This document shows positions 43,020 to 52,519 of a stretch of 64,000 bases of DNA, piece after piece (position 1 is the stretch's first letter; each line of letters begins with the position of its first letter). Below the pieces are notes generated by a model. That model worked only from the letters and a program-made list of their open reading frames with translations, searched no databases and was not told the origin of the DNA. The position numbers were made by a program, and so were the translations under genes. This stretch comes from Thalassobium sp. (GTDB lineage: Bacteria; Pseudomonadota; Gammaproteobacteria; Pseudomonadales; Oceanobacteraceae): NCBI GenBank assembly GCA_002733205.1, contig NVUW01000001.1, positions 558,001 to 622,000 of the forward strand, written 5' to 3'.

Positions 43020-46000
43020 AAACCTTATCCATTCCTGATTTTCCGCTGTACGGTCAGTCGCTGATTGAAGCCAGTGCCGGTACCGGTAAAACCTTTACCA
43101 TCACCGGTTTGTATAACCGCCTGATTCTGGGACACGGCCGCGAAAATGGTGAACGTCTGGGCTGTGATCAGATTCTGGTGGTGACTTTTACCCGTGCCGC
43201 CACCGAAGAGTTGCGTGGGCGTATCCGCCAGCGTTTGCGTGACACGCTGGAAGATTTATTGTCACTGGAAAACGGCCAGCCGATTAACGATCAGCAGCTG
43301 AGCTATTTACAGCAGTTAGCGGCTGCCCAGCATGGCAATGTCCAGCACAGTAATGTTCAGCACAGCGATATCGACAGCCTGTGTAAGCAACTGAAACCCT
43401 GGCTGCAAAGCAATCTGGCATTAATGGATGAAGCGGCGATTTATACCATTCACGGTTTCTGTCAGCGCATGCTGAAGCAGTTTGCCTTTGACAGTGGTGT
43501 GGTGTTCAGCGCTGAACTGGTGCTCGACAGTGACAGTTATTTGCAACAAGCCTGTGAAGATATCTGGCGTCAGCAGGCCTATAGCCTGAATGAACAGCAG
43601 AGCCGTTATTTAATCAGCCGTTATGCCGGCCCGGACGATGTGCTGGCGAAAGTGAAAGCACGGATTAACCGCCCGGATATGACGGTAATTCCGCCGCTTT
43701 CAGCTGATGGTCTGAACAGGGCGTGGCAAAGTGCCGAAGCCGCATTTACGATAGCCAAAGCCGCCTGGTCGCAAATCAGTGCAGCTGATGTGGTGCAGTT
43801 AATTGCGGATTCCGGGCTGGATAAAAAATCCTACAGCAAACGTTTTGCCCCTGCCTGGGTCGCGGAAGCTTCCGGGTATTTTTCCGGGCGTTTTTATATG
43901 CCCGCGCCCAAAAATCTGTACCGCATGACCCCGGCAGCCATGGAAGAAAAATTAAAAAGCGGCGAGTTGCCCCAGCATCCGGCGTTTGATGCCACAGCCG
44001 AATTTCTGCAGACCAGCAAACAGTTAAGCCTGCTGCTGGAAGCCGCGTGGATGGACGCCATTAAAGAACGTTATTTCGAGTTGCTGGAAAAAGCCGGTGC
44101 CTTAACGCCGGATGATTTATTACGCCTGCTGGTGAATGCTCTGCGCGCCGAACAGGGCGAATTGTTGGCCAGTCATATCCGCAGGCTTTATCCGCTGGCG
44201 ATGATTGACGAATTTCAGGATACCGATCCACAACAATACGAAATTTTTAACCGTATTTATCCGCCGGATAATGTTGCTAAACCGTCTGAACAGGAATCTG
44301 ACACCGCGCTTACGACGCAGGCAGGTCAGCACGGATTAATTATGATCGGCGATCCCAAACAGGCTATTTATGGCTTTCGCGGTGCCGATATTTTTACCTA
44401 CATTAAAGCCCGGCGGCAGCTGGTGGACGAACGCCGTTTTACCCTGGAAAAAAACTGGCGCAGTCACACGCAGCTGGTGAACGGCGTTAACCAATTATTC
44501 GCCGGCCACGACAGCCCCTTTGTGTTTGATGACGACATTCAGTTCGTTAACGTATCGGCGGCGGGGAAGCCGGATAGCCGACCGCTGCGCGTGGCGGGCG
44601 AGGAGCAAACGCCGTTGCAGTTGTGGCACGACGGTGAAGAATATTCCCGCGCCCGCGCGCAATTTCGTGTTGCCGAACAGTGCGCGGAGAAAATTGATGC
44701 CTTAATGCACGGTGATGCGACGCTGGGTGATGAGCCAGTGCAGGCGCGGGATATTGCGGTGCTGGTACGCAGCCGTAAGCAGGCGGGTTTAATCCGTGAA
44801 GCCTTATCCGCGCGTCAGATCGGCAGTGTGTTTTTAACCCGCGACAGCGTGTACGACAGCCTCGAAGCGCGGGATGTCTTTGCCTGGTTACAGGCCGTGG
44901 CGCATCCGACGGACGAACGCGCTTTGCGTACCTCGCTGGCGACCGAAACGCAGGGACTGACCGCCGCACAGTTGGATATCCTGCTGAACGACGAACGGGC
45001 GTGGGAAACGGCACTGGAACAGAACCACGCGTATCACCAGTTGTGGCAGCGCCGCGGGGTGATGGCCGCACTGATGCAATGGCTTGAAGAAGATGGCCGC
45101 GCCCAGCGACTGCGCCGTCAGCAGGATGGTGAGCGGCGCATTACCAACCTGATGCATCTGGGCGAATTATTGCAGGGCGCAGCCCGCCGTTTACGTGGGC
45201 ATGAGGCGTTATTACGCTGGTTTGGTGAGCATCTTTTCTCCGCCAATCGCAGCGGTGATGAAGCGCAACTGCGTTTAGAGAGTGATGCCAATCTGGTCAC
45301 CATTGCCACCATTCATAAATCCAAGGGTCTGGAATATCCGCTGGTGTTTTTACCGTTTTTGTGGGACGACAGCTACCTGCCCAATGCGCGCAGTGATACC
45401 CAGTATTTCAGTGAAAAAGACGGCATGGTGCTGAACCTGGAGCCCGATGATGAAGCCAAAGCGCTGGCCGAGCGCGACTCATTGGCCGAGTCATTGCGCC
45501 TGTTGTATGTGGCGTTAACCCGTGCGGTGCAAGGCTGTTTTATCTGGCTGGCGGATGCCGTCGATGGCAAAAGCAAAAAAGAGAAAAAATCCCGTATTGC
45601 GCAGTCGGCGCTGGGCTATTTATTGGCGCTCAAAAATGATCCGGATTGGGCGGGGCTGAAACAGCCCGGACAGCAGTCTGAGCAGCAGCCAGAACAACAA
45701 ACAGAAAAACAAGCAGAAAAACGAGCTTTTAGTGTCGGCGACTTACCGCTATGGTCAGCGGATGCTCTGCGCCAGGCACCGGCGCAGCAGGATCGTCCGG
45801 CCGCAGCATTATGCCGGGCGCAGCGTTGGGACAGCTGGCGTGTTAGCAGCTACAGCCAGCTGACCGCAGACGATCATCACTACCAGGAAGATGTACTGGT
45901 CATGGATGAAGGCAGAGCGACGGATGAGCCTGAGCCTGAGTCAGTGGTGGCCGATGAGTTTTTATTGGCAGAAAGCAATGGCCGTGAATTTCAGGCCGAT

Positions 46001-46858
46001 GCCCCGGCATTAACCTTTGCCAAAGGTGCCAACGCCGGGACCTGCTTGCACGCCATATTTGAACACTGGGACTTTGTCGATGAAGACCATCTGAAAACCA
46101 TCGCCGAGCGTGAGCTGAGCCATTACGGCCTGCTGAATACCGCTGATGATGGTGCAACGGGGGATGGTGTAAATGCTGATGCCGTAAAAAAACAGCAGAT
46201 AGCCGACGTCGCACACTGGCTGCAGGCGGTGGTGAACAGTCCGCTGATGACGGCCCAGGGGGATACGTTTGCCTTAGCCGATATTGGCCACAGCGACCGT
46301 CTGGATGAAATGGAGTTTTATTTGCCGGTACAGGCACTGCAGGCGGCGGACATTAATCGCTTGCTGAATGATCCGGGTAAGGCCGGGCGTTTTCATTTCG
46401 ATACCCTCAGTGGTTACCTGAAAGGTTTTATCGATCTTATTTTTTGTTATCAGGGGCGTTATTACGTGGCCGACTATAAGTCCAATCATCTGGGCTTCAG
46501 CCTCAAGGATTACACTCCGGCAGCGCTTAAACAGGCGATGGCCGATCATCAATATGACTTGCAAGCCTGGCTCTATACCGTTGCGCTGGACCAGCTGTTG
46601 CGCCAGCGTCTGCCGCAGTATGACCCGCAGCAGCATCTCGGTGGTGTGTACTATTTCTGGTTGCGTGGCATGCATCTGGGTGCGCAGGCACCGCGTTTAA
46701 GCGCAGAGGATGCCGGCGTTTCACAGCAGGATTTATTTGCCGCACCGTTCCTGACCCAGGTGCCGGGTGTGTATTACCACGCGGTGGATCTTGCAGAACT
46801 GCAACAATGGCGTCAGGTGGTTTTACCCACCGCGCACACAGCGGAGGCCCGTGCATGA
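43016..46858 (+). CDS. recB: Exodeoxyribonuclease V subunit beta (RecB)
   Basis: 1280 residues. RecB is the 3'-5' helicase and the only nuclease of RecBCD. SF1A helicase motifs are Walker A EASAGTGKTFTI near 18-29, motif II MIDEFQDTDPQQYEIF near 390, motif III-IV GDPKQAIYGFRGADIFTY near 440, TIHKSKGLEYPLVFLPF near 765 and LLYVALTRA near 830. A Q/E-rich linker sits near 885-905. The C-terminal nuclease has GTCLHAIFEHWDF and the catalytic YVADYKSN near 1155. It overlaps recC upstream and recD downstream by four bases each, so the three should be made together. Confidence 0.97.
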   Translation: MKTLSIPDFPLYGQSLIEASAGTGKTFTITGLYNRLILGHGRENGERLGCDQILVVTFTRAATEELRGRIRQRLRDTLEDLLSLENGQPINDQQLSYLQQLAAAQHGNVQHSNVQHSDIDSLCKQLKPWLQSNLALMDEAAIYTIHGFCQRMLKQFAFDSGVVFSAELVLDSDSYLQQACEDIWRQQAYSLNEQQSRYLISRYAGPDDVLAKVKARINRPDMTVIPPLSADGLNRAWQSAEAAFTIAKAAWSQISAADVVQLIADSGLDKKSYSKRFAPAWVAEASGYFSGRFYMPAPKNLYRMTPAAMEEKLKSGELPQHPAFDATAEFLQTSKQLSLLLEAAWMDAIKERYFELLEKAGALTPDDLLRLLVNALRAEQGELLASHIRRLYPLAMIDEFQDTDPQQYEIFNRIYPPDNVAKPSEQESDTALTTQAGQHGLIMIGDPKQAIYGFRGADIFTYIKARRQLVDERRFTLEKNWRSHTQLVNGVNQLFAGHDSPFVFDDDIQFVNVSAAGKPDSRPLRVAGEEQTPLQLWHDGEEYSRARAQFRVAEQCAEKIDALMHGDATLGDEPVQARDIAVLVRSRKQAGLIREALSARQIGSVFLTRDSVYDSLEARDVFAWLQAVAHPTDERALRTSLATETQGLTAAQLDILLNDERAWETALEQNHAYHQLWQRRGVMAALMQWLEEDGRAQRLRRQQDGERRITNLMHLGELLQGAARRLRGHEALLRWFGEHLFSANRSGDEAQLRLESDANLVTIATIHKSKGLEYPLVFLPFLWDDSYLPNARSDTQYFSEKDGMVLNLEPDDEAKALAERDSLAESLRLLYVALTRAVQGCFIWLADAVDGKSKKEKKSRIAQSALGYLLALKNDPDWAGLKQPGQQSEQQPEQQTEKQAEKRAFSVGDLPLWSADALRQAPAQQDRPAAALCRAQRWDSWRVSSYSQLTADDHHYQEDVLVMDEGRATDEPEPESVVADEFLLAESNGREFQADAPALTFAKGANAGTCLHAIFEHWDFVDEDHLKTIAERELSHYGLLNTADDGATGDGVNADAVKKQQIADVAHWLQAVVNSPLMTAQGDTFALADIGHSDRLDEMEFYLPVQALQAADINRLLNDPGKAGRFHFDTLSGYLKGFIDLIFCYQGRYYVADYKSNHLGFSLKDYTPAALKQAMADHQYDLQAWLYTVALDQLLRQRLPQYDPQQHLGGVYYFWLRGMHLGAQAPRLSAEDAGVSQQDLFAAPFLTQVPGVYYHAVDLAELQQWRQVVLPTAHTAEARA

Positions 46859-48825
46859 AGCAGCCGCCATTAAAACATTCCCTGAATCATTACCTGCCAC
46901 CTGTGCAGGCGGCGGGCGAAGTCAAAAACCTGCGTGATATTGACCGCCAGGTCGCCATGCAGATTCTGGCCTGGGAGCAACAGGCTGATCCTGTTGTGGC
47001 CGACGACGAGCGCCTGACGGTCTTGGTGATGGCTTCATTGCTGGTCAGTGTGGCGTTGGGCAAAGGCCAGGTTTGCCTGCCACTGGAGGCCTGCCCGGTG
47101 GCGGAATGGCGCGAGACCTGGCGTTCTTTGGCGCCTGTTGCCGCACAATCTTTGCGTGCCTGCCACACGGTGTTCAGTGTTGATGCTGTGGGCACTGAAC
47201 ACCGTCCTCTGCACGCAGACTATGCCCAGCAACCGCTGGTGCTGCAGGGTAATAACCTCTATCTGGCACGTTACTTTTTCTATGAACAGGGCGTGCTGCA
47301 CCAGATTCATCAGCGTCTGGCGCAGGAGCCCGCGCTGAACGCTGCGGCACTGACCACCACGCTGACACAGCTGTTTGGCGGGCCGGGTGCTGTTAATCCG
47401 GGTGCTGCTAACTCAGAGGCCGTGGTTGACTGGCAGAAGGTGGCTGCGGCCAGTGCCTGTATCCGTAACTTTGCCGTCATTACCGGCGGCCCGGGAACAG
47501 GTAAAACCACCACGGTGACACGCCTGCTCAGTGCGCTGCTGAGTCAGAATCCAAAGATGTCGATTGCGCTGGCAGCGCCCACCGGTAAAGCCGCCGCACG
47601 TATGACCGAGTCGATACGGGGGGCCAAGCTGCGGGCGCAGCAGTCGGGTCAGGGCGAATTACCGTTGGCCGAACAGATTCCCGATGACAGCTACACCCTG
47701 CACCGGTTGTTGGGCTGGTCACCGCGCGGTTTTCGTTATCACGCCGGGCGGCATTTGCCGTTTGATTGTGTGGTGGTGGATGAAGCCTCGATGGTTGATC
47801 TGCCGATGATGTATCACCTGTTTCAGGCGCTTGCCGCCGATACCCGTTTAATTCTGTTAGGCGACCGTGATCAGCTGGCGTCGGTGGAGGCGGGCAGTGT
47901 GCTGGCTGATTTGTGTGATGCCGGTGTACAGCACGGGCCGGACAGCGCCTTTGCGCAACGCCTGCAACAGCTGACCGGCTTTGATTTAACCGAGGTAACC
48001 GAAGCCTCCGTCAGCCCGATGCAGAATGCGGTGGCTTCACTGCGCGTGTCCCATCGTTTTACCGCCGACAGTGGTATTGGCCAGTTGGCCGCCGCTGTGA
48101 ATAACAACCAGCAGACGCGTGCCGAGCAGGTGCTGCGTGAATTTTCTGATGTACGTTTTGTTGCTCTGACGCCGCTGGCCGAGCAGCCGTTCTGGCAACA
48201 GTCCGCGTGGCAGCAAACGCTGACCGAAGGATACCGTGCTTTTACCCAGGCGGTGCGCTCCGGGGCTGAGGCGACCGAGATTTTTGCCGCGTTTAACCAG
48301 TTTCAGGTGTTGGTGGCCCTGCGTCAGGGACCTTATGGAGTAGAGCAGGTCAACCTGCGTATTGAGCGCCTGTTGCAGGCCGCTGCGTTGCTCGATACCC
48401 GCGCCTCAACTTCGGGCTGGTACAGTGGCCGTGCGGTAATGATCAGCCGTAATGATTACGATCTCGGCCTGTATAACGGTGATATTGGGATCGCGTTACC
48501 GGTGACCGATGAGCAGGGCGTGCAGACGCTGAAAGTCGCCTTCCCGGATGCCGACGGCGGTACCCGCTATTTATTACCCAGCCGCCTGCCAGCCCATGAA
48601 ACCGCTTTCGCCATGACGGTGCACAAAAGCCAGGGTTCGGAGTTTGATCATCTGTGCCTGCTGCTGCCTGAGCAGTGGCAAAGTGTGATTACGCGCGAGC
48701 TGATTTACACCGCCATTACCCGGGCGAAGCAACGGTTCAGCCTGTTCAGCAGTGAAGCCTGCTGGCAGCAAGGTCTGAATACCCGGGTGCAGCGCGCCAG
48801 TGGATTGCGTGAGGCGCTGTGGTAG
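46855..48825 (+). CDS. recD: Exodeoxyribonuclease V subunit alpha (RecD)
   Basis: 656 residues. RecD is the 5'-3' SF1B helicase of RecBCD. Walker A GGPGTGKTTT lies at about 211-220, motif II VVVDEASMVDLPMM near 304, motif III LILLGDRDQLASVEAGSVLADL near 332, and the C-terminal MTVHKSQGSEFDHLCLLLP and LIYTAITRAK are present. The ATG at 46855 overlaps the recB stop; the earlier frame start at 46807 is inside recB. Complete and of usual length. It is followed by a new promoter for the next operon. Confidence 0.96.
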   Translation: MKQPPLKHSLNHYLPPVQAAGEVKNLRDIDRQVAMQILAWEQQADPVVADDERLTVLVMASLLVSVALGKGQVCLPLEACPVAEWRETWRSLAPVAAQSLRACHTVFSVDAVGTEHRPLHADYAQQPLVLQGNNLYLARYFFYEQGVLHQIHQRLAQEPALNAAALTTTLTQLFGGPGAVNPGAANSEAVVDWQKVAAASACIRNFAVITGGPGTGKTTTVTRLLSALLSQNPKMSIALAAPTGKAAARMTESIRGAKLRAQQSGQGELPLAEQIPDDSYTLHRLLGWSPRGFRYHAGRHLPFDCVVVDEASMVDLPMMYHLFQALAADTRLILLGDRDQLASVEAGSVLADLCDAGVQHGPDSAFAQRLQQLTGFDLTEVTEASVSPMQNAVASLRVSHRFTADSGIGQLAAAVNNNQQTRAEQVLREFSDVRFVALTPLAEQPFWQQSAWQQTLTEGYRAFTQAVRSGAEATEIFAAFNQFQVLVALRQGPYGVEQVNLRIERLLQAAALLDTRASTSGWYSGRAVMISRNDYDLGLYNGDIGIALPVTDEQGVQTLKVAFPDADGGTRYLLPSRLPAHETAFAMTVHKSQGSEFDHLCLLLPEQWQSVITRELIYTAITRAKQRFSLFSSEACWQQGLNTRVQRASGLREALW

Positions 48826-48856
48826 CGGCGCGGTTGTTGCGACGGAATATTTTTTA

Positions 48857-48885
48857 TTGACCTTCTCAATAGTGCTGTATACATT
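48857..48885 (+). promoter_or_regulatory. Sigma-70 promoter of the RHH/PspA/flotillin operon
   Basis: TTGACC (48857-48862), a 17-base spacer, and TACATT (48880-48885), about 37 bases before the start codon. Confidence 0.65.
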
Positions 48886-48899
48886 TGTATTCGCTGTAT
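48874..48899. promoter_or_regulatory. Candidate autoregulatory operator overlapping the -10 element
   Basis: A palindrome ATACA-TT-TGTAT (48879-48890) covers the -10 box, and GCTGTAT is repeated directly at 48874 and 48893. Ribbon-helix-helix proteins usually bind such short repeats and repress their own genes; the first gene downstream has such an N-terminus. Confidence 0.45.
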
Positions 48900-48921
48900 G
48901 CCACGGTGAAAAGGGAAGTTC

Positions 48922-49404
48922 ATGATCAGCAAGTCACAATCGATCAGTGTGCGTTTATCGGAAGACGATTACGCCTACCTGATGGCCATCCGTCAAAACG
49001 GTGCGCTGACTCAAAGCGATAAAGTCCGCGAGCTGATTGCCATGGCCCGCGAAGCGGTCGGCACCGAAAGCTTCGCCCGTTCTTTTATCACCGCCAGTGA
49101 CACCATTGCGCCGTATCGTGCGCGTTATAAATCCCCTGAATCCGGCCGCAGCGTGCTCAATGATGCGGTCTTTGATCTGCTGACCGAAAGTGCAGCGCTG
49201 ATCCAGTCATTGGATGGCAAGTCCGGCGCCGCCGATCTTGAACGACAATTGTTTCCGGTATTAACCGACCTGTTACGCCGGCTGCTGCCTGTTTTACTGA
49301 CCGGCAGCGGCGGTCACGTGCTCAATGCTGATCAGGCGGAGCTGGCCAGACAACAATTGCTCAATGATTTTTCTCATCTGAATAATGCCACCCGCAAGGA
49401 GTAA
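48922..49404 (+). CDS. Ribbon-helix-helix-like protein, first gene of the PspA/flotillin operon
   Basis: 160 residues. The first 45 (KSQSISVRLSEDDYAYLMAI then SDKVRELIAMAREA) look like a ribbon-helix-helix DNA-binding unit: a basic beta strand followed by two helices. The remaining 110 residues are helical, with hydrophobic stretches around 125-140 (TDLLRRLLPVLLTGSG), and I do not recognise them. GGGAAG precedes the ATG. It lies four bases before the PspA-like gene and behind its own promoter with a palindromic -10 region, so it could be the operon's regulator. The name of the family is not known to me. Confidence 0.8.
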   Translation: MISKSQSISVRLSEDDYAYLMAIRQNGALTQSDKVRELIAMAREAVGTESFARSFITASDTIAPYRARYKSPESGRSVLNDAVFDLLTESAALIQSLDGKSGAADLERQLFPVLTDLLRRLLPVLLTGSGGHVLNADQAELARQQLLNDFSHLNNATRKE

Positions 49405-49408
49405 CACC

Positions 49409-50062
49409 ATGTCTGAAGGATTATTAAAACGTATCGGCCGGCTGGTGTCGGCTTCTGCCAACTCGCTGGTCGACAGTCTGGAAAACGCCGCACCGACGCT
49501 GGTGATGGAAGAAGCGATCCGTGAAATCGACAGTGCGATTGCGGATGTCCGCAGCCAGCTGGGTAAAGTCGAAGCCGCACGCTATCTGAGCACCAAAAGT
49601 TTAAACAGCGACAACAGCCGCCATGCCGAATTGCAGGCGCAGATTGAAGTGGCCGTGGCTCAGAGCCGCGATGATCTGGCTGAAGCCGCCATTGCCCGGC
49701 AAATGGATATCGAAGCCATGATCCCGGTGGTGGAAAAAAGCATCGCCGACAGTGACGCTGAAATTAATGAACTGAATTCTTATATTCAGGCACTGCAGGC
49801 GAAAAAACGCGAAATGCAGGAAGCCCTGAAACACTATGAAATTGCCAATGCGGCTGCTGTTCAGGCGGAACATACCGCTACCCCATCGACCGCGACTCAG
49901 GTTGAACAGGCGACCGATGCTTTTAACCGTATTCTGAATAAAGCCGGTGCGCCGGGTGTCAGCAGCGGCGACGAAAGTAAATTGGCCGAGCTGGATCAAC
50001 TGGCGCGTCAGAATCGTATTCAGGAACGACTGGCACGGGTTAAATCGCAGGCGAACGATTAA
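49409..50062 (+). CDS. PspA/IM30-family protein
   Basis: 217 residues, almost wholly helical. It starts MSEGLLKRIGRLVSASANSL, an amphipathic N-terminal helix typical of PspA/Vipp1 membrane binding. A long coiled coil follows at about 25-155 (MEEAIREIDSAIADVRSQLG, EINELNSYIQALQAKKREMQE), and a shorter C-terminal helix. PspA-type proteins are ESCRT-III relatives that assemble on damaged or stressed inner membrane. CAAGGAG lies before the ATG at 49409. It is not beside pspB or pspC, but in an operon with YqiJ and YqiK homologues, a different and known partnership. Its stop overlaps the next ATG. Confidence 0.9.
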   Translation: MSEGLLKRIGRLVSASANSLVDSLENAAPTLVMEEAIREIDSAIADVRSQLGKVEAARYLSTKSLNSDNSRHAELQAQIEVAVAQSRDDLAEAAIARQMDIEAMIPVVEKSIADSDAEINELNSYIQALQAKKREMQEALKHYEIANAAAVQAEHTATPSTATQVEQATDAFNRILNKAGAPGVSSGDESKLAELDQLARQNRIQERLARVKSQAND

Positions 50063-50706
50063 TGGAATTTTTGTTTTCAGACGGCAATTATCCTTTTGCC
50101 GTCGCGCTGGTATTAATGCTGATTATCGCCGTGCTGGAAGGTGTGTTGGTTGTCATCGGTCTGGGGTTGTCACAGCTTATTGATGGCCTGCTGCCCGATG
50201 TCGACCTGAGCGCTGACGGCGAGATGCCGAATATGGGGCTCAGCCGTTTTCTGGCCTGGCTGCGTATTGGGCAGGTACCGGTATTGATTATTCTGGTGCT
50301 GCTGCTGCTGTTCTTCGGACTCAGCGGGGTGGTGCTGCAGTCACTGTTAATGTCGGCCTTTGGTTTTATGTTGCCGGCGATAATTGCCGCGATTCCGGCA
50401 CTGGCGGTTGCTTTGCCTCTTACGCGCCTGCTGACCGGGTTGCTGGGCAAAGTGTTGCTGAAAGACGAAACCGAGGCGCTGTCATCGGCATCGTTTATCG
50501 GCCAGGTGGCGACCATTACGCTGGGTGAAGCCCGTCAGGGCAGTCCGGCGGAAGCGCGCTTTCGCGATCAGTTTGGCACCACGCATTATCTGATGGTGGA
50601 GCCGGATGACGGTGAAACCTATCAGGCCGGTGATAACGTTCTGCTGGTGCAGCAACGCGGTGCGGTTTACCAATGTATCCGTTCGGATAATAAACATCTG
50701 CAATAA
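50062..50706 (+). CDS. YqiJ-like OB-fold membrane protein
   Basis: 214 residues. A hydrophobic helix near 12-38 (VALVLMLIIAVLEGVLVVIGLG) is followed by a polar loop with LPDVDLSADGE, two more hydrophobic stretches near 72-95 and 97-125, and a soluble C-terminal domain (about 145-210: SFIGQVATITLGEARQGSP...TTHYLMVEPDD). That domain fits the NfeD/YqiJ OB-fold that partners flotillins. It lies between PspA and flotillin genes and overlaps the PspA stop, so the three products probably act together at the inner membrane. Confidence 0.88.
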   Translation: MEFLFSDGNYPFAVALVLMLIIAVLEGVLVVIGLGLSQLIDGLLPDVDLSADGEMPNMGLSRFLAWLRIGQVPVLIILVLLLLFFGLSGVVLQSLLMSAFGFMLPAIIAAIPALAVALPLTRLLTGLLGKVLLKDETEALSSASFIGQVATITLGEARQGSPAEARFRDQFGTTHYLMVEPDDGETYQAGDNVLLVQQRGAVYQCIRSDNKHLQ

Positions 50707-50751
50707 TTCAAAACAATTTACGGACAAATCTAAAACGCTTAGGGAGCTTTT

Positions 50752-52455
50752 ATGGATAACGTTGTATCAGTGATTTTTTTCGCTGGATTTATTTTTATCG
50801 GCCTGTTGGTCATTGGGATGATTTTCGCGCGGTTGTATACCCGTGCATCAAAAGAACGCTCTTTTGTGCGTACCGGTATGGGTGGGCAGAAGGTCATCAT
50901 GAACGGCGGAGCGATGGTGCTGCCGGTGCTGCACGAAATTATTCCGGTCAATATGAACACCCTGCGCTTAGCGGTTTCACGCAAAGAGCAGCAGGCGCTG
51001 ATCACCAAAGACCGCATGCGTGTCGACGTACTGGCCGAGTTTTATCTGCGCGTTAAACCCGATGCCGATGCCATTGCCAATGCGGCTCAGACGCTGGGTG
51101 CCCGTACGCTGGATCCGAATGCGCTGAAAGAAATGATCGAAGGTAAATTCGTTGATGCCTTGCGTTCGGTGGCGGCAGAAATGGAAATGGCTGAACTGCA
51201 CGAACAGCGCAGCCAGTTTGTGCAGAAAGTACAGCAGGTGGTGAGTGAAGACCTACTGAAAAACGGTCTGGAACTGGAATCGGTTTCGTTAACCGGTCTG
51301 GATCAGACACCGCGTGAATTCTTCTCACCGGATAACGTTTTCGATGCCGAAGGTCTGGCACGCATGACCCGCTCGATTGAATCTCGCCGTAAGGAAGTGA
51401 ACGAAATTGAGCAGGAAACCCGTGTTCTGATTGAACAGAAAAATCTTGAAGCTGAACGTCAGCGTCTGGAAATTGAACGTGAAACCCGTTATGCCAAAAT
51501 GGAACAGGAACGTGAAATTGCCACCCGTGAAGCCGATCAGCAAGCGGAGATTGCCAAAGAACGGGCCGATAAAGAACGTAGCGCCAAACAAGCCGAAATT
51601 GAAGCTCAGCGGGAAATTGATCAGTCACGCATTGCTGCCGATCAGGCCACGCTGTTGCTGGAAATCGAAAAAGATCGTCGTCTGCGCGAACAGGAAATTG
51701 AACGGGAACGGCAGTTGGCCGAGCGTCAGATTCTGAAGCAGAAGTCGCTGGAAATTTCTGAACAGGAACGTGCGATTGCGGTTGCAGAAAAATCCAAAGA
51801 ACAATCACTGGCCGATAAACTCGCCAACGAAGCATTGTCAGAAGCGGTACGTGCCGAAGAAAAAGTAGTCACCGCCAAGCAGGTGGAAATTGCAGAACGT
51901 GAAAAAGCCATTGAGCTGATTGAAGCGCAAAAAGAAGCGGAACGTCAGGCAACCGGGGTGAAAATTGCGGCCGAAGCAGAAAAAATGGCGGCTGAAGATA
52001 AAGCTGAAGCACTGCGCCTGCAGGCGAACGCCGAAGCCGATGCTATCCGCATTAAAGTTGAAGCCGACCGTGAGAAATACGCAGTGGATGCTGAAGGTCA
52101 GCGTCTGATGAACGAAGCACTGAACAGCCTGAGTGATGAACAGATTGCTCTGAAACGTGTTCTCAGCCTGCATGAGGCATTGCCAGGCATCGTACGTGAA
52201 AGTGTTAAACCACTGGAAAACATCGAAGGCATGAAAATTATTTCCATTGATGGCCTGAGCCAGATGGGTGGCGAACGCAGCGGTAATGGCAACGGTGTGC
52301 TGAATCCGGATGGTGCTGATCATGGTCAGAGCCTGCCGGAGGCGCTGGTTAACAGTGCATTAAAGCACCGTGCGATGGCACCGCTGGTGGATTCTTTGCT
52401 GAAAGAAGCCGGCGTGCATGATTTTGCCCGTGACATGACCAACGGATCGGTCTGA
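50752..52455 (+). CDS. yqiK: Flotillin family protein YqiK
   Basis: 567 residues. An N-terminal membrane segment lies at about 5-27 (VISVIFFAGFIFIGLLVIG-like). An SPFH/band 7 domain at about 35-210 (VRTGMGGQKVIMNGGAMVLP, RVDVLAEFYLRVKPDADAIA) is followed by a very long charged coiled coil at about 210-460, rich in E, R, K, Q and A. The C-terminal part (LKRVLSLHEALPGIVRESVKPL) is typical of YqiK. Flotillins organise ordered membrane domains. It follows the YqiJ homologue by 45 bases, as in E. coli yqiJK. With the PspA-like protein this forms a probable membrane-maintenance module. Confidence 0.93.
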   Translation: MDNVVSVIFFAGFIFIGLLVIGMIFARLYTRASKERSFVRTGMGGQKVIMNGGAMVLPVLHEIIPVNMNTLRLAVSRKEQQALITKDRMRVDVLAEFYLRVKPDADAIANAAQTLGARTLDPNALKEMIEGKFVDALRSVAAEMEMAELHEQRSQFVQKVQQVVSEDLLKNGLELESVSLTGLDQTPREFFSPDNVFDAEGLARMTRSIESRRKEVNEIEQETRVLIEQKNLEAERQRLEIERETRYAKMEQEREIATREADQQAEIAKERADKERSAKQAEIEAQREIDQSRIAADQATLLLEIEKDRRLREQEIERERQLAERQILKQKSLEISEQERAIAVAEKSKEQSLADKLANEALSEAVRAEEKVVTAKQVEIAEREKAIELIEAQKEAERQATGVKIAAEAEKMAAEDKAEALRLQANAEADAIRIKVEADREKYAVDAEGQRLMNEALNSLSDEQIALKRVLSLHEALPGIVRESVKPLENIEGMKIISIDGLSQMGGERSGNGNGVLNPDGADHGQSLPEALVNSALKHRAMAPLVDSLLKEAGVHDFARDMTNGSV

Positions 52456-52466
52456 TCGGTTTTTAA

Positions 52467-52507
52467 ATAAAGCCACAGGGCGTATCATCTACGCTCTGTG
52501 ACTTTAT
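52467..52507. repeat. Hairpin between yqiK and the DUF748 gene
   Basis: ATAAAG/CTTTAT, CACAG/CTGTG and GCGTA/TACGC stack into one imperfect stem with a TCATC loop. No U-run follows; the next gene's ribosome site begins two bases later. It may partly uncouple the two genes. Confidence 0.6.
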
Positions 52508-52519
52508 CAGGAGTGTGTG

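Noticed and set aside
44547..45071. 174-codon minus-strand frame inside recB
   Set aside because: Arg/Pro-rich antisense shadow of GC-rich recB codons; overlaps conserved helicase coding sequence.
51053..51835. 260-codon open frame on the minus strand inside yqiK
   Set aside because: It is a shadow of the highly repetitive coiled-coil codons of flotillin; the plus-strand protein is clearly the real one and this frame has no ribosome site or family features.
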